Translations under genes and position numbers: made by a program
Part shown: one piece after another, positions 17,353 to 28,518 of the stretch
Layout of the letters: the number at the start of each line of letters is the position of its first letter
Position numbering within the stretch: position 1 is the first letter of the stretch
DNA from: Pseudomonas marginalis
GTDB lineage: Bacteria > Pseudomonadota > Gammaproteobacteria > Pseudomonadales > Pseudomonadaceae
DNA length: 64,000 nt
Reading direction: 5' to 3'
Assembly: GCF_001645105.1 (NCBI RefSeq)
Contig: NZ_LKEG01000023.1
Location: 1-64,000, forward strand
The notes under the pieces: model-generated
What the model saw: the letters and a program-made list of their open reading frames with translations, nothing else
The model's database searches: none
What the model was told of the DNA's origin: nothing

Positions 17353-18252
17353 ATGACCATCCTTGAGCAGAACCTGGGCCGCAAGGCCATCCCGGCCAGC
17401 CCCGCACTCTGGCGGCGCCGCAGCCGCCTTCAACGCGCGACGGCGGTGGTGTTGCCGCTGCTGCGCCGCCCGGGGTTCAGCCTGGCGCTGTTGGTGGTGG
17501 TGTTTTCCCTGGTGGCGGCCATCGCGCCGCACCTGTTGAGCAACTTTGACCCTTACGCCACGTCCCCCCTCGACAAGCTGCGCGCCCCCAACCTGAGCCA
17601 CTGGTTCGGCACCGATGAGCTGGGCCGCGACCTGTACACCCGCGTGGTATACGGCGCCAGCCTGTCGGTACTCGCGGCGTTCCTGGCCGTCGGTATCGCG
17701 CTGTTGGGCGGCCTGGGCCTGGGCATCCTGTCGGGCTTTGCCGGCGGCCGCACTGATGCCGTGATCATGCGCTTCGTCGATGTGCTGCTGGCCCTGCCCG
17801 GCCTGCTGCTGGCCCTGGCAATCGTCACGGCCATCGGTTTCGGTACCGTGCCAGTGGCCATCGCCGTGGGCATCGGCATTATTCCAGGGTTCGCCCGCAC
17901 CACCCGTGCCGAAGTGCTGCGGGTCAAGACCCTGCCCTACGTCGAGGCCGCGCGCCTGGGCGGCGCCAGCTGGGCACGCACCTTGCTGCGGCACATCTTG
18001 CCCAACGCCTGGGGACCGGTGGCGGTACTCGCGACCCTGGACTTTGGCGCGGCCATCCTGGCCACTGCCGGCCTGAGCTTCCTCGGTTTTGGCGCCGCGC
18101 CACCGGCCGCCGAATGGGGCACCTTGATCGCCAACGGCCGGCACTTTCTGATCACCGCCCCATGGGTGTCGCTGCTGCCCGGCCTGTTCCTGGTCGCCGT
18201 GGTGTTCAGCCTCAACCATATCGCCCGTACCTTTGAGGAGATCCAGCGATGA
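17353..18252 (+). CDS. Peptide-type ABC permease, DppC-like
   Basis: A 299-residue permease with an N-terminal cytoplasmic part, a first helix near residue 40, the conserved HWFGTDELGRDLYTRVVYGA of the DppC/OppC N-terminal region, and the EAA loop YVEAARLGGASWARTLLRH (about residues 195-215). Its stop overlaps the ATG of the ATPase gene by four bases. Confidence 0.9.
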   Translation: MTILEQNLGRKAIPASPALWRRRSRLQRATAVVLPLLRRPGFSLALLVVVFSLVAAIAPHLLSNFDPYATSPLDKLRAPNLSHWFGTDELGRDLYTRVVYGASLSVLAAFLAVGIALLGGLGLGILSGFAGGRTDAVIMRFVDVLLALPGLLLALAIVTAIGFGTVPVAIAVGIGIIPGFARTTRAEVLRVKTLPYVEAARLGGASWARTLLRHILPNAWGPVAVLATLDFGAAILATAGLSFLGFGAAPPAAEWGTLIANGRHFLITAPWVSLLPGLFLVAVVFSLNHIARTFEEIQR

Positions 18253-19871
18253 GCGCTTTAGTGGATGTTCGCCAACTCAGTGTCACCTACCGTTCCGGCG
18301 GGCAAGTCAACCAAGCGGTGCGCACGCTGTCGTTCGCCATCGCCCAAGGCGAGACCGTGGCGATTGCCGGCGAGTCCGGTTCGGGCAAGTCGACCCTGGC
18401 CAACGCCATCCTCGGCCTGCTGCCCGACACTGCACAGATCAGCGCCGGGCAATTATGGGTCGACGGCAACGACCTGACCCACGCCAGCGAGCGGCAGAAA
18501 CGCACCCTGCGCGGCCGCACCGTCGGCCTGGTGCCACAGGACCCAATGGTCAGCCTCAACCCGACCCTGCGCGTCGGCCAGCAAATCGCCGAGGCGCTGA
18601 TATTGGCCAAGGGCAAACGCTACCCCGCGGTGGATGCGGACATTGTCGAGTTGCTGCAACAGGTCGGCATCGACAAACCGGTGCTGCGCGCCCGCCAATA
18701 CCCCCATGAGCTGTCCGGCGGCATGCGCCAGCGCGTGCTGATCGCCATCGCCCTGGCCGGCAACCCGCGCCTGATCATCGCCGACGAGCCCACCAGCGCG
18801 TTGGACGTCACCGTGCAGCGCAAGATTCTCGACCACTTGCAACGCCTGGTCAGTGAACGCGGGATTTCGCTGCTGATCATTACCCACGACCTGGGCGTGG
18901 CCACCGACCGCGCCGACCGGATCCTGGTGATGCAACAAGGCCAAGTGGTCGAGCAAGGCCCGCCACGGCAGATCCTGAACGCACCGCAGCATGACTACAC
19001 GCGCGCATTGATTGCCGCCGCACCGGCGTTCGCCAAGCGTCGCGAACCCTTGATCAAGATTGACCCGCTGCAAGCGCCGATCCTGCGCCTGCAAAACGTC
19101 GGCAAGACGTTCACCTTGCCCAAGGTCAAGGGTGAGGACTCGACCTTTGTGGCCCTGGAAGACCTGAGCCTGCAGGTGTTTCCCGGCCAGACGTTGGCCA
19201 TCGTCGGCGAGTCGGGCTCGGGCAAGAGCACCGCGCTGCGCATCGCCCTGGGCCTGGAACAACCCACACGGGGTCGGGTCTGGTTCGAACAGCAGGACGT
19301 CACTCACCTGAGCTGGCGCGAATTCCGCCCGCTGCGCCAACGCCTGCAACTGGTGCAGCAAAACCCGTTTGCCGCCCTCGACCCGCGCTTCAGCGTGTTC
19401 GACAGCATCGTCGAGCCGCTGGTGTCGTTCGGTGTGCTCAAGGGGCCGGCCCTGGAGCAGGCGGCACGGGAGTTGATCAGCCGCGTGCACTTGCCGGTGA
19501 GTTTTCTGGATCGTCTGCCGCGCGAACTCTCCGGCGGCCAGTGCCAACGGGTCGCCATCGCCCGCGCCCTGGCATTGAAACCCGACCTGCTGCTGCTCGA
19601 CGAGCCGGTCAGCGCCCTGGATGTGTCGGTGCAGGCGCACATTCTCGACCTGCTGGAAGAGCTGCAACGGGAGATGGGGATTGCCTATGTGCTGGTGTCC
19701 CACGACCTGTCGGTGGTGGCTAACTTTGCGCATGAGGTGCTGGTGCTGCGCAATGGCCGCGTGGTTGAGCAGGGTTCGGTCGCACAGATCTTCAACCAGC
19801 CGGCCAGCGACTACACCCGTGAACTGATTGCCGCCATCCCTGGCCGGCACGTGACCGCCACCGCCGCCTGA
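18249..19871 (+). CDS. Double-domain ABC ATPase of the peptide importer (DppD-DppF fusion type)
   Basis: A 540-residue protein with two full nucleotide-binding domains. Each has Walker A (GESGSGKST at residue 41 and again near 320), signature motif (LSGGMRQRV and LSGGQCQRV) and Walker B (LIIADEP and LLLLDEP). The first domain also has the QQGQVVEQGPPRQI C-terminal part typical of oligopeptide transporters. One polypeptide therefore replaces the usual two ATPases. It is the last gene of the five-gene set. Confidence 0.92.
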   Translation: MSALVDVRQLSVTYRSGGQVNQAVRTLSFAIAQGETVAIAGESGSGKSTLANAILGLLPDTAQISAGQLWVDGNDLTHASERQKRTLRGRTVGLVPQDPMVSLNPTLRVGQQIAEALILAKGKRYPAVDADIVELLQQVGIDKPVLRARQYPHELSGGMRQRVLIAIALAGNPRLIIADEPTSALDVTVQRKILDHLQRLVSERGISLLIITHDLGVATDRADRILVMQQGQVVEQGPPRQILNAPQHDYTRALIAAAPAFAKRREPLIKIDPLQAPILRLQNVGKTFTLPKVKGEDSTFVALEDLSLQVFPGQTLAIVGESGSGKSTALRIALGLEQPTRGRVWFEQQDVTHLSWREFRPLRQRLQLVQQNPFAALDPRFSVFDSIVEPLVSFGVLKGPALEQAARELISRVHLPVSFLDRLPRELSGGQCQRVAIARALALKPDLLLLDEPVSALDVSVQAHILDLLEELQREMGIAYVLVSHDLSVVANFAHEVLVLRNGRVVEQGSVAQIFNQPASDYTRELIAAIPGRHVTATAA

Positions 19872-19874
19872 GGG

Positions 19875-21215
19875 TTACGGCGCCGAACAGTCCCGCGCCA
19901 CGATGCCCTTCTCCTGGGCATACGCGGCGGACTTGGCCTCGATCAGCGGGCGCAGGGTGGCGCGGTCGGCTTGCAGCCAGTCGGTCACCAGCACCCACTT
20001 TTGCCCGTCCCATTGCTGCACGCGGGCCGAACCGCCACCTTCATGATCGGCGCAGGTCAACTTCAGTGGCGCCAGCAAACCTTCAAGGCCCAATGCTTTG
20101 ATGCGCGCGGCGTCGATGTCCAGGTGTTCGAAGGCCCAGCGGGTTTCCTCGCCATTGAGCGCACGGTGACCAAACTTGGCCTGGCCGGTGCGCAGCGCTT
20201 CGACCGCAATCGCCGCGTTGATCAGGCCGATGTTGTAGTAGACCTTGCCGAAGTAGCTGGCGTCCTTGAGGTTGCTTTTGCCGGGATCGAGAATGAACTG
20301 CTTGAGCTTCTTATGAATGTCAAAGGTGTCGCCTCCGGGGAATGGCGCCAGGGCCTGGTAGCCTTTGGCGGCAGTGCCGGCGGGAATCACATCGGCTTCG
20401 GAGCCTGCCCACACATCACCGATCAGGCGGTCCACCGGCACGCCAAAGCGCACGGCGGTCTTGATGGCGACCGGCGTGGACACGCCCCAGGTGCGCAAGA
20501 ACACCCAGTCCGGGTTGAGCTGGCGGACCTGGCGCCATTGGGTGGACTGCTCGTTGCCGGGGTCGGCGACCGGGATCTGAATGTTCTCGAAACCGTACTT
20601 TTCGGCAAGCAGCTGCATGGCCGCCTGGGTTTCACGACCGTAGGCGGAATCGTGGTAGACCGTCACGATTTTCTTGCCCTTGAGCTTGTCCAGGCCGCCT
20701 TCGCGTTGGGCGATGTAATTGATCCCCACCGACGCCTGGCCGTAGTAGTTGAGCAGCAGCGGGAAGGCGTAAGGGAACACGCGGCCATCGGTCGACTCGG
20801 TACGCCCGCCCGCGCCGTCGATCAGCGGAATGTGATCAACCGCCGCACGGTCCATCAACGCGTAGGACGCCGGCGTGCTGTGAGTGAAGAAGAATGCGGT
20901 GGGGGCGCCGTCCAGGCCGCCTTTGTAGCGCTCGTAGCATTCGATGATGCGGTCGGTTTTCCATTCGGTCTCGCATTCCTGCCAGACCAGCTTGACGCCA
21001 TTCACGCCGCCCTCGACTTCGTTGATGTAGCGGAAATAGTCGATCTCCCCTGCCCACCACGGAATCCCGCTGGAGGCATAGGCCCCGACGCGGTAGGTGG
21101 CCAGTGGGATGAACTGTCGGTCGTTGGCCGCCTGGGCGAGCGTGGACAATGGCCCGCCCAGGGCGCCGAGTGCCAGCAGGCTGGCGAAAACAGTGCGTTG
21201 CAAGACGTTGTGCAT
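19875..21215 (-). CDS. LivK-like periplasmic binding protein, no transporter nearby
   Basis: A 446-residue type I periplasmic binding protein of the branched-chain amino acid / amide family. It has a signal peptide (to about residue 29), an N-lobe with EVEGGVNGVKLVWQECETEW and a KKIVTVYHDSAYGRE second-lobe strand. No livHMGF genes lie nearby. It ends four bases from the stop of the ABC ATPase, facing it. It might serve the neighbouring importer or a distant one; either is speculation. Confidence 0.85.
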   Translation of the reverse strand: MHNVLQRTVFASLLALGALGGPLSTLAQAANDRQFIPLATYRVGAYASSGIPWWAGEIDYFRYINEVEGGVNGVKLVWQECETEWKTDRIIECYERYKGGLDGAPTAFFFTHSTPASYALMDRAAVDHIPLIDGAGGRTESTDGRVFPYAFPLLLNYYGQASVGINYIAQREGGLDKLKGKKIVTVYHDSAYGRETQAAMQLLAEKYGFENIQIPVADPGNEQSTQWRQVRQLNPDWVFLRTWGVSTPVAIKTAVRFGVPVDRLIGDVWAGSEADVIPAGTAAKGYQALAPFPGGDTFDIHKKLKQFILDPGKSNLKDASYFGKVYYNIGLINAAIAVEALRTGQAKFGHRALNGEETRWAFEHLDIDAARIKALGLEGLLAPLKLTCADHEGGGSARVQQWDGQKWVLVTDWLQADRATLRPLIEAKSAAYAQEKGIVARDCSAP

Positions 21216-21498
21216 GGGTGTGGTTTCTTATGAAAAGGTTGGGGATTTCCCTCCCGTGGTCGGGTCAGCGCCAATCACCTCACAACACAATCCATGCCAA
21301 CCCCTCAAGCCCTCAAACTCAGGTGCTCACGCGCGACCGTGGGAGCCCTCGGCCCGCAAAATCGGGCACTTTATTGAATGTCTGTTGCGCCACCAACACT
21401 GCATTCGCCAGGCCTGCGGCGAAATGGCGCGGGAAAGCACTTTTACTTCATCCCCGAACTGCGGCTAAATATCCGCCCCCCTTGCGTCGACTGCTCTG

Positions 21499-21888
21499 AT
21501 GGCTACGTTCAAACGCATCAGCCCCTGGATCGCCTGCCTGGCCCTGCTGCTGAACATGCTGGCCATGCCGCTGAGCCGTGCCATGCAGACGCCGGATACC
21601 GGCTTGATGCTGTGGGGTGGATTCTGTTCCGGGGGCGCCTCCCAGGCCCTGCCGCCAGGGTTTGACCGGCTGATCGACCTCTCGCAGTCCGGCCCCGCCA
21701 AACCCGCGATGAAGCACAGCGACTGCTGCTGTGGTCATGCCGGGCTGGCCGCACTGCCGTCCGACTATTACCGGCACTGGCTGCCGCGCTTCACGCCGGA
21801 TACCGTCCTCGATAACCCGACACTGCCCGCGCTGCACCCCAGGGTTCGCTGGCCGAACTTGACCCCGCGCGCCTCCCCTGTGGCCTGA
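21499..21888 (+). CDS. DUF2946 protein
   Basis: A 129-residue protein with an N-terminal hydrophobic segment (signal or anchor, about residues 8-28) and the DUF2946 hallmark, a cysteine-histidine cluster (MKHSDCCCGHAG, near residue 75) that could bind a metal. DUF2946 genes are often found next to copper-related or TonB receptor genes in Pseudomonas; here the next gene, 51 bases on, is a TonB receptor. A role in metal handling is inferred from this, not shown. Confidence 0.75.
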   Translation: MATFKRISPWIACLALLLNMLAMPLSRAMQTPDTGLMLWGGFCSGGASQALPPGFDRLIDLSQSGPAKPAMKHSDCCCGHAGLAALPSDYYRHWLPRFTPDTVLDNPTLPALHPRVRWPNLTPRASPVA

Positions 21889-21939
21889 TCGACCCCACCT
21901 TCGTTGTGTTCGTCTTTTGGTCATCAAGAGGTCTGGCTT

Positions 21940-24015
21940 ATGCCTGCTCCATTCCCTGTGCCCGGCGCAAAACGTCGCCCGGGTTCGCGTTACCTGTGGC
22001 CGCTGCTTTCCACCGGCCTGTTCACACTTCAGCCGCTTGCCGCCGTCGGCAACACTGAGGATTCGACCCTCACCCTCGGTACCGTCACGGTGCAAGGCGC
22101 AACGGGTGCCAGCGGCCCGCTGAGCACCGGCAGCGTACTCAGCTCGGTGGATATCCTCGGCGCGGACATCCTGGAAAAGATGCCGGTCAACTACAGCTGG
22201 GAGCTGTTCAGCCGCGCGCCGGGGGTCATGCTCACCGAGTTCAACCAGGGCACGACGTCCGGCAAGATCTCCTTTCGCGGCTTCAATGGCGAAGGCGAAG
22301 TGAATGCGGTGAAGCTGCTGATCGATGGCATCCCCAGCAACAGCAACGACGGCAACATGCCGTTCTTGGACATGATCTTCCCGCTGGAGCTCGACAGTAT
22401 CGAGGTGGTGCGCGGCACCAGCGATGCGCGCTATGGCCTCAACAATATCGCCGGCAACGTCAACATGCTCACCCGCACAGGCGGCCAATACACCCGGGCA
22501 CGGCTGCGCTATGGCAGCTACAACACCCAGGAAGCTCAACTCGCCAAAGGCATCCAAGGCAGCAACTGGACGCAGAACTACTTCTTCGCTTACCAGAAGG
22601 CCGATGGCTACCGCGATCATGCCGAGGCGGACAAATTCTCGCTGTCCGGCAAATGGTTCTATACGCCGGACGACGACAGCTACCGTATCGGCCTGATCGC
22701 CCGGCATTATGAAACCGAGGCACAGGAGCCCGGCTACTTGAGTGAAGAGGATGCCCACCAGCATCCGCGCATGACCAACAGTTACAACGCCACCGACAAA
22801 GGCACGCGGCGCATGAACCAGCTCAGTGTGCATGTCGACACCGAACTGGCCGAGACCCTGGCCTGGTCGGCGAAAACCTACGTGAACACCTTCGACGACC
22901 GGCGCTGGACGCAATACTGGCGCACCAGCGCCCAGCAGGAACGCGACGCCTACGAAACCCAGTACGGCGCCCTCACCTCCCTGACCTGGCGCCCGCAGGT
23001 CAGTTGGCTGTACGACTTCGCCCTGGAAGGCGGCGCGGACATGCAGCAGCAACAGAACAAGAGCGAGCGCTACCGCACCCGTGACCGGGCGCGCCAGGCA
23101 CAAACCCGCGACCAGCCATTTGACTTCGACACTTACGGTGCCTATATCCAGGCCGAGATCAAACCGTTCGAGTCGCTGAAGATCATCCCGGCGTATCGCG
23201 TCGACAAGATCCAGGGGGACTTCACCAATGAAATGACCGGTCTGGATTACGACATCAATGACTATGGGTTGATCAAACAACCCAAGCTCAGCGTGGTGTA
23301 TTCACCCTGGGAGGTGGCCAGCGTGTACGCCAACTGGGGACGTACCTTCCAGGTGGGCACCGGCGCGGCGGCCTACAAGATTCCGCCCAGGGACACCGAC
23401 TTGGCGCCGTCGATCAATGAAGGCTGGGAAACCGGCATTAAATTCACCCCTGCCGACTGGATCGACGGCCGTGTGGCGTATTGGCAACAGGACGCCAGTG
23501 GCGAAGTCAGCCGCCGGCTCAACGACCCGAGTGGCGAGTCGGATAATGTCGGCGAAACCCGCCGCTGGGGCTACGACGCCCAGTTGAACCTGCACCCGAA
23601 CGCGCACACCGACATCTGGATGGCCTACGCCTGGCAGTACTCGAAAATCCTCAAGGCCAGCGCCACGCTGCCCAACAGTAAAGGTCAGGAAATCGACCAC
23701 ATCCCCCATCACCTGTACAACGCGGGCGTCAGCTACAAGGCCACGCCGTCGCTGCAACTGACCGCCTGGATGAATGGCCAGACGAACTACTACCTGGAGC
23801 GCGAGAACACCAAGGGCACCTACGGCGGCTATGTCCTGATGAACCTGGGGGCGACGTATCAGGTGACCGAGTCGGTCAGCGTTGACCTGCAGCTGAAAAA
23901 CCTCACTAACCGCTACTACGAGTACGTCTGGTATGACCCGGACGGTGCGCGTGCGTCGCTGCACTCACCGGGTGACGGGCGTGCGTTGTACAGCGGGGTG
24001 ACGCTGGATTTCTGA
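21940..24015 (+). CDS. TonB-dependent receptor
   Basis: A 691-residue receptor with signal sequence, TonB-box-like LGTVTVQG near residue 50, plug domain (KLLIDGIPSNSND and DSIEVVRGTSDARYGLNNIA) and a barrel ending GVTLDF. ATG 21940 has AGAGG eight bases upstream and gives a normal signal peptide; the frame extends twelve codons further without a ribosome site. Pairing with DUF2946 suggests uptake of a metal or metal complex. It converges with the RND pump gene with a five-base gap. Confidence 0.9.
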   Translation: MPAPFPVPGAKRRPGSRYLWPLLSTGLFTLQPLAAVGNTEDSTLTLGTVTVQGATGASGPLSTGSVLSSVDILGADILEKMPVNYSWELFSRAPGVMLTEFNQGTTSGKISFRGFNGEGEVNAVKLLIDGIPSNSNDGNMPFLDMIFPLELDSIEVVRGTSDARYGLNNIAGNVNMLTRTGGQYTRARLRYGSYNTQEAQLAKGIQGSNWTQNYFFAYQKADGYRDHAEADKFSLSGKWFYTPDDDSYRIGLIARHYETEAQEPGYLSEEDAHQHPRMTNSYNATDKGTRRMNQLSVHVDTELAETLAWSAKTYVNTFDDRRWTQYWRTSAQQERDAYETQYGALTSLTWRPQVSWLYDFALEGGADMQQQQNKSERYRTRDRARQAQTRDQPFDFDTYGAYIQAEIKPFESLKIIPAYRVDKIQGDFTNEMTGLDYDINDYGLIKQPKLSVVYSPWEVASVYANWGRTFQVGTGAAAYKIPPRDTDLAPSINEGWETGIKFTPADWIDGRVAYWQQDASGEVSRRLNDPSGESDNVGETRRWGYDAQLNLHPNAHTDIWMAYAWQYSKILKASATLPNSKGQEIDHIPHHLYNAGVSYKATPSLQLTAWMNGQTNYYLERENTKGTYGGYVLMNLGATYQVTESVSVDLQLKNLTNRYYEYVWYDPDGARASLHSPGDGRALYSGVTLDF

Positions 24016-24020
24016 TCGGT

Positions 24021-27000
24021 TCACCGTCCGGTCTCCTCTTCCGTCTCCGTGCGGCGTTGTTTCATAAGCGTGCCTTTGAACAACGACGACACGGCGACGA
24101 AGAACAGCGGCACCCAAAACACTGCCAGCACCGTGGCGGTGATCATGCCGCCGATGACGCCGGTACCGATGGCGTGTTGACTGCCGGAGCCGGCACCGCT
24201 GGAAATGGTCAGCGGCAACACGCCGAGGATGAAGGCCATTGAGGTCATGATGATCGGGCGCAAACGCATGCGACTCGCCTCGACAGTGGCTTCGAGCAGC
24301 GGCTTGCCTTTCTCATGCAGTTCCTTGGCAAACTCAACGATCAGAATCGCGTTTTTTGCCGCCAGCCCTACGGTCACCAACAGCCCGACCTGGAAGAACA
24401 CGTCGTTGGATAGCCCGCGCAAGGCGGTGGCCATCAAGGCGCCGATCACGCCAAGGGGCACCACCAACATCACCGCGATCGGAATCGTCCAGCTTTCATA
24501 GAGCGCCGCGAGACACAGAAACACCACAAGGATTGATAACGCATACAACGCCGGCGCCTGCGAGCCGGAAAGGCGCTCTTCATAAGACAAGCCTGTGAAC
24601 GAGATGCCCACACCTGGCGGCAGCTCGGCAGCGATACGCTCGACTTCGTCCATGGCCTCCCCCGAACTGTAACCGGGCGCAGGCGTGCCGAGGATCTGTT
24701 CGGCGGGCACACCGTTGTAGCGCGACAATTTCGGCGAACCGAACCCCCACTCGGCGCTGGCGAATGCGGAGAACGGGACCATTCGGCCCTGGCTGTTACG
24801 CACAAACCATTTGGACAGGTCTTCGGCCGAGTTACGTGAGTCCGGGTCACCCTGCACGTACACCCGCTTGACCCTGCCACGGTCAATGAAGTCGTTCACG
24901 TAGCTGCTCCCGTACGCCACCGACAGGGTGGTGTTGATGTCGGTCAGGGAAATCCCCATCGCCCGGGCGCGTTCATCGTCGATAGTCAGGTGGTACTGCG
25001 GTTCATCCGTCAGGCCATTGGGCCGAACGGCCGCGAGGATCGGGCTTTGCGCGGCCAGTTCAATGAACCTGCCGCGCGCCTCCATGAGTTTCTCATGACC
25101 CACGTTGTCCTGATCTTGCAGGTAGAAATCAAAACCCGTGGCGTTGCCCAGCTCCCGCACGGAAGGCGGCACAATAGCGAACACCATCGCGTCGCGGTAC
25201 TTCGAGAACGCCTGCTGCGCACGCTGTGCAACCTTGAACACTGTGTTGTCATTGTCGCGCTCACCCCAGGGTTTGAGCAGTACAAACGCAATCCCTGAGT
25301 TCTGCCCTCGGCCGGCAAAGTTGAAACCATTGATGGTAAACACCGAACTCACGGCCTTGCCCTCACCCTGCTCCGTATCGAGTAGAAACCGAGTCATGCG
25401 GTCGAGGACTTTTTGCGTGGTTTCGGCCGAACTGTTGGCCGGTGTCTGCACCTGCGTAAAGATCACACCCTGATCCTCGGCAGGCAAGAACGAGGCTGGA
25501 ATCCGCGCAAACAACCAGACCATGCCGGCTACGATCACCAGGTACACCACAAAGCCCGGTACCTTGTTACGGATGATCTGGCCCACCCCACGCTCGTAGC
25601 CATTCACAAAGGCATCAAAGCCACGGTTGAACCAGCCGAAAAAGCCGCGCTTGGGCTTGCCGTGCTCAAGTGGATCAATCGGCTTGAGCATCGTTGCGCA
25701 CAATGCCGGCGTAAAGATCAAGGCCACGAACACCGAGAGCACCATGGCCGACACAATCGTGATGGAGAATTGACGGTAGATCACCCCGGTGGAACCGCCA
25801 AAGAATGCCATCGGCAGCAATACCGCCGACAGCACCAGCGCGATACCAATCAGGGCGCCCTGGATCTGCTGCATCGATTTGCGTGTGGCCGCCTTGGGCG
25901 ACAAATGTTCTTCAGCCATGACCCGTTCGACGTTTTCGACCACGACGATGGCGTCATCCACCAGCAAACCAATGGCCAGGATCATGCCGAACATGGTCAG
26001 CGTGTTGATTGAAAACCCCGCCACGGCCAGTATTCCGAAGGTGCCCAGCAGTACCACCGGCACAGTCATGGTGGTGATGATCGTGGCTCGCAGGTTCTGC
26101 AGAAACAGCAACATCACCAGAAACACCAGTACCACCGCCTCCATCAGTGTGTACACCACGCCCTTGATCGACTCAGTGACCACCGGCGTGGTGTCGTAGG
26201 GGTAAATCGCCTCGACCCCTGCCGGGAAAAATGGCTTCAGGCGATCGACTGTCGCGCGAATGGCTTTGGCCGTGTCCAGCGCGTTGGCGCCCGTGGCCAA
26301 TCGAATCGCAATGCCCGAAGCGGGCCGGCCATTACTTTGTGCATCAATGCTGTAGTTCTCGCTGCCCAGGCCAATGCTTGCCACATCACTCAGGCGAACT
26401 TGGGAACCGTCGCCGTTGACTTTCAGCAAGATGTCACCGAATTGCTCTGAGGTTTGCAGGCGCGTCTTGCCGATGATGGTCGCGGTGAACACCGTGCCAC
26501 TGCGCGCAGGCAGGCCGCCAATCGCACCTGAAGCGACCTGCACGTTCTGCGCCTCAATCGCTTCAGTCACATCCACCGGTGTCAGCTGGAACTGGTTGAG
26601 CCTGGCTGGATCGAGCCACACACGCATCGCGTATTGAGTGCCCCATACTTGGAAATCACCCACGCCGGAGGTTCTGGAAATCGGGTCCTGAATGTTCGAA
26701 ACGATGTAATTGGACAGGTCTTCCTTGGTGTATCGACCGTCAGTGGACACCAGCCCGATAAACATCATGAAGTTTTGCTGGAACTTGGTGACCCGCAACC
26801 CCTGTTGTTGCACCTCACGCGGCAGCAGCGGCGACGCAAGGTTTAGCTTGTTCTGCACCTGGACCTGGGCGATGTCCGAGTCGGTGCCTTGGTTGAAGGT
26901 CACGATAATCCGCATGCTGCCGTCGGAGTTGCTCTCCGACGCAATGTAGCGAAGGTTATCGATACCGTTCATTTGCTGTTCGATCACCTGCACCACGGTG

Positions 27001-27176
27001 TCTTGCACGGTTTGGGCGGAAGCACCAGGGTAGTTGACCTGAATCGCAACAGCGGGCGCCGCGATGGTGGGGTATTGGTTGATGGGCAGGTTAAGAATCG
27101 ACAACGTGCCCACCAACATCACAATCAGCGCCAGTACCCACGCAAAGATCGGGCGTTCAATGAAAAACTTCGACAT
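24021..27176 (-). CDS. HAE1-type RND efflux pump without adjacent adaptor or outer-membrane gene
   Basis: A 1051-residue inner-membrane pump of the AcrB/MexB type. It has the N-terminal [14 protein letters not shown], the proton-relay aspartate pair in [16 protein letters not shown] (about residue 407), and a second half repeating the fold with [14 protein letters not shown], including the conserved lysine. Such pumps need a periplasmic adaptor and an outer-membrane channel; neither is encoded next to it, so it must borrow them. A paired AraC-type operator lies 68 bases upstream. Substrate class cannot be read from the sequence, but the regulatory linkage points to toxic organic electrophiles (inference). 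Confidence 0.92.
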   Translation of the reverse strand: MSKFFIERPIFAWVLALIVMLVGTLSILNLPINQYPTIAAPAVAIQVNYPGASAQTVQDTVVQVIEQQMNGIDNLRYIASESNSDGSMRIIVTFNQGTDSDIAQVQVQNKLNLASPLLPREVQQQGLRVTKFQQNFMMFIGLVSTDGRYTKEDLSNYIVSNIQDPISRTSGVGDFQVWGTQYAMRVWLDPARLNQFQLTPVDVTEAIEAQNVQVASGAIGGLPARSGTVFTATIIGKTRLQTSEQFGDILLKVNGDGSQVRLSDVASIGLGSENYSIDAQSNGRPASGIAIRLATGANALDTAKAIRATVDRLKPFFPAGVEAIYPYDTTPVVTESIKGVVYTLMEAVVLVFLVMLLFLQNLRATIITTMTVPVVLLGTFGILAVAGFSINTLTMFGMILAIGLLVDDAIVVVENVERVMAEEHLSPKAATRKSMQQIQGALIGIALVLSAVLLPMAFFGGSTGVIYRQFSITIVSAMVLSVFVALIFTPALCATMLKPIDPLEHGKPKRGFFGWFNRGFDAFVNGYERGVGQIIRNKVPGFVVYLVIVAGMVWLFARIPASFLPAEDQGVIFTQVQTPANSSAETTQKVLDRMTRFLLDTEQGEGKAVSSVFTINGFNFAGRGQNSGIAFVLLKPWGERDNDNTVFKVAQRAQQAFSKYRDAMVFAIVPPSVRELGNATGFDFYLQDQDNVGHEKLMEARGRFIELAAQSPILAAVRPNGLTDEPQYHLTIDDERARAMGISLTDINTTLSVAYGSSYVNDFIDRGRVKRVYVQGDPDSRNSAEDLSKWFVRNSQGRMVPFSAFASAEWGFGSPKLSRYNGVPAEQILGTPAPGYSSGEAMDEVERIAAELPPGVGISFTGLSYEERLSGSQAPALYALSILVVFLCLAALYESWTIPIAVMLVVPLGVIGALMATALRGLSNDVFFQVGLLVTVGLAAKNAILIVEFAKELHEKGKPLLEATVEASRMRLRPIIMTSMAFILGVLPLTISSGAGSGSQHAIGTGVIGGMITATVLAVFWVPLFFVAVSSLFKGTLMKQRRTETEEETGR

Positions 27177-27243
27177 GTATCACTCCGGTTCAACGCGGGC
27201 GGTTTAAAGCGCGCTTATCTTCGGCGTTGCACCCAACTCGCGA

Positions 27244-27276
27244 CTTGCCTGATTCAAGGCAAACACTGCCCGTTCC
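27244..27276 (-). promoter_or_regulatory. Paired AraC-type operator for the RND gene
   Basis: CTTGCCTGATTC at 27244-27255 and ACTGCCCGTTCC at 27265-27276 are direct repeats exactly 21 bp apart. The same 21-bp architecture occurs at 29334, 36320 and 43802. It lies 68 bases upstream of the RND start on the minus strand. Confidence 0.6.
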
Positions 27277-27329
27277 GGCGAACTTCGAGCCCGCCAGGGC
27301 TGAATGTTCGCGGCCGTTGGAAAATCGTC

Positions 27330-27361
27330 AGTTCAGGCAAGGCTTCCCCCGAATCGAGCAA
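27330..27361 (+). promoter_or_regulatory. Paired operator in opposite orientation, for the aldo-keto reductase gene
   Basis: AGTTCAGGCAA at 27330-27340 and GAATCGAGCAA at 27351-27361 are again 21 bp apart and are the reverse complement of the motif at 27244. They lie about 120 bases before the plus-strand ATG at 27483. The second half is weaker. The rest of the 27177-27482 intergenic region shows no gene and no adaptor remnant. Confidence 0.45.
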
Positions 27362-27365
27362 ATAG

Positions 27366-28475
<1,110 letters not shown>

Positions 28476-28487
28476 AGTGAGCGTGAG

Positions 28488-28509
28488 AGGCGACGCACCC
28501 ACGTCGCCT
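28488..28509. terminator. Probable hairpin terminator between convergent genes
   Basis: An eight-base perfect stem (AGGCGACG / CGTCGCCT) with a six-base loop lies between the convergent stops at 28475 and 28519. There is no clear T-run, so strength is uncertain. Confidence 0.45.
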
Positions 28510-28518
28510 GTCGACCGT

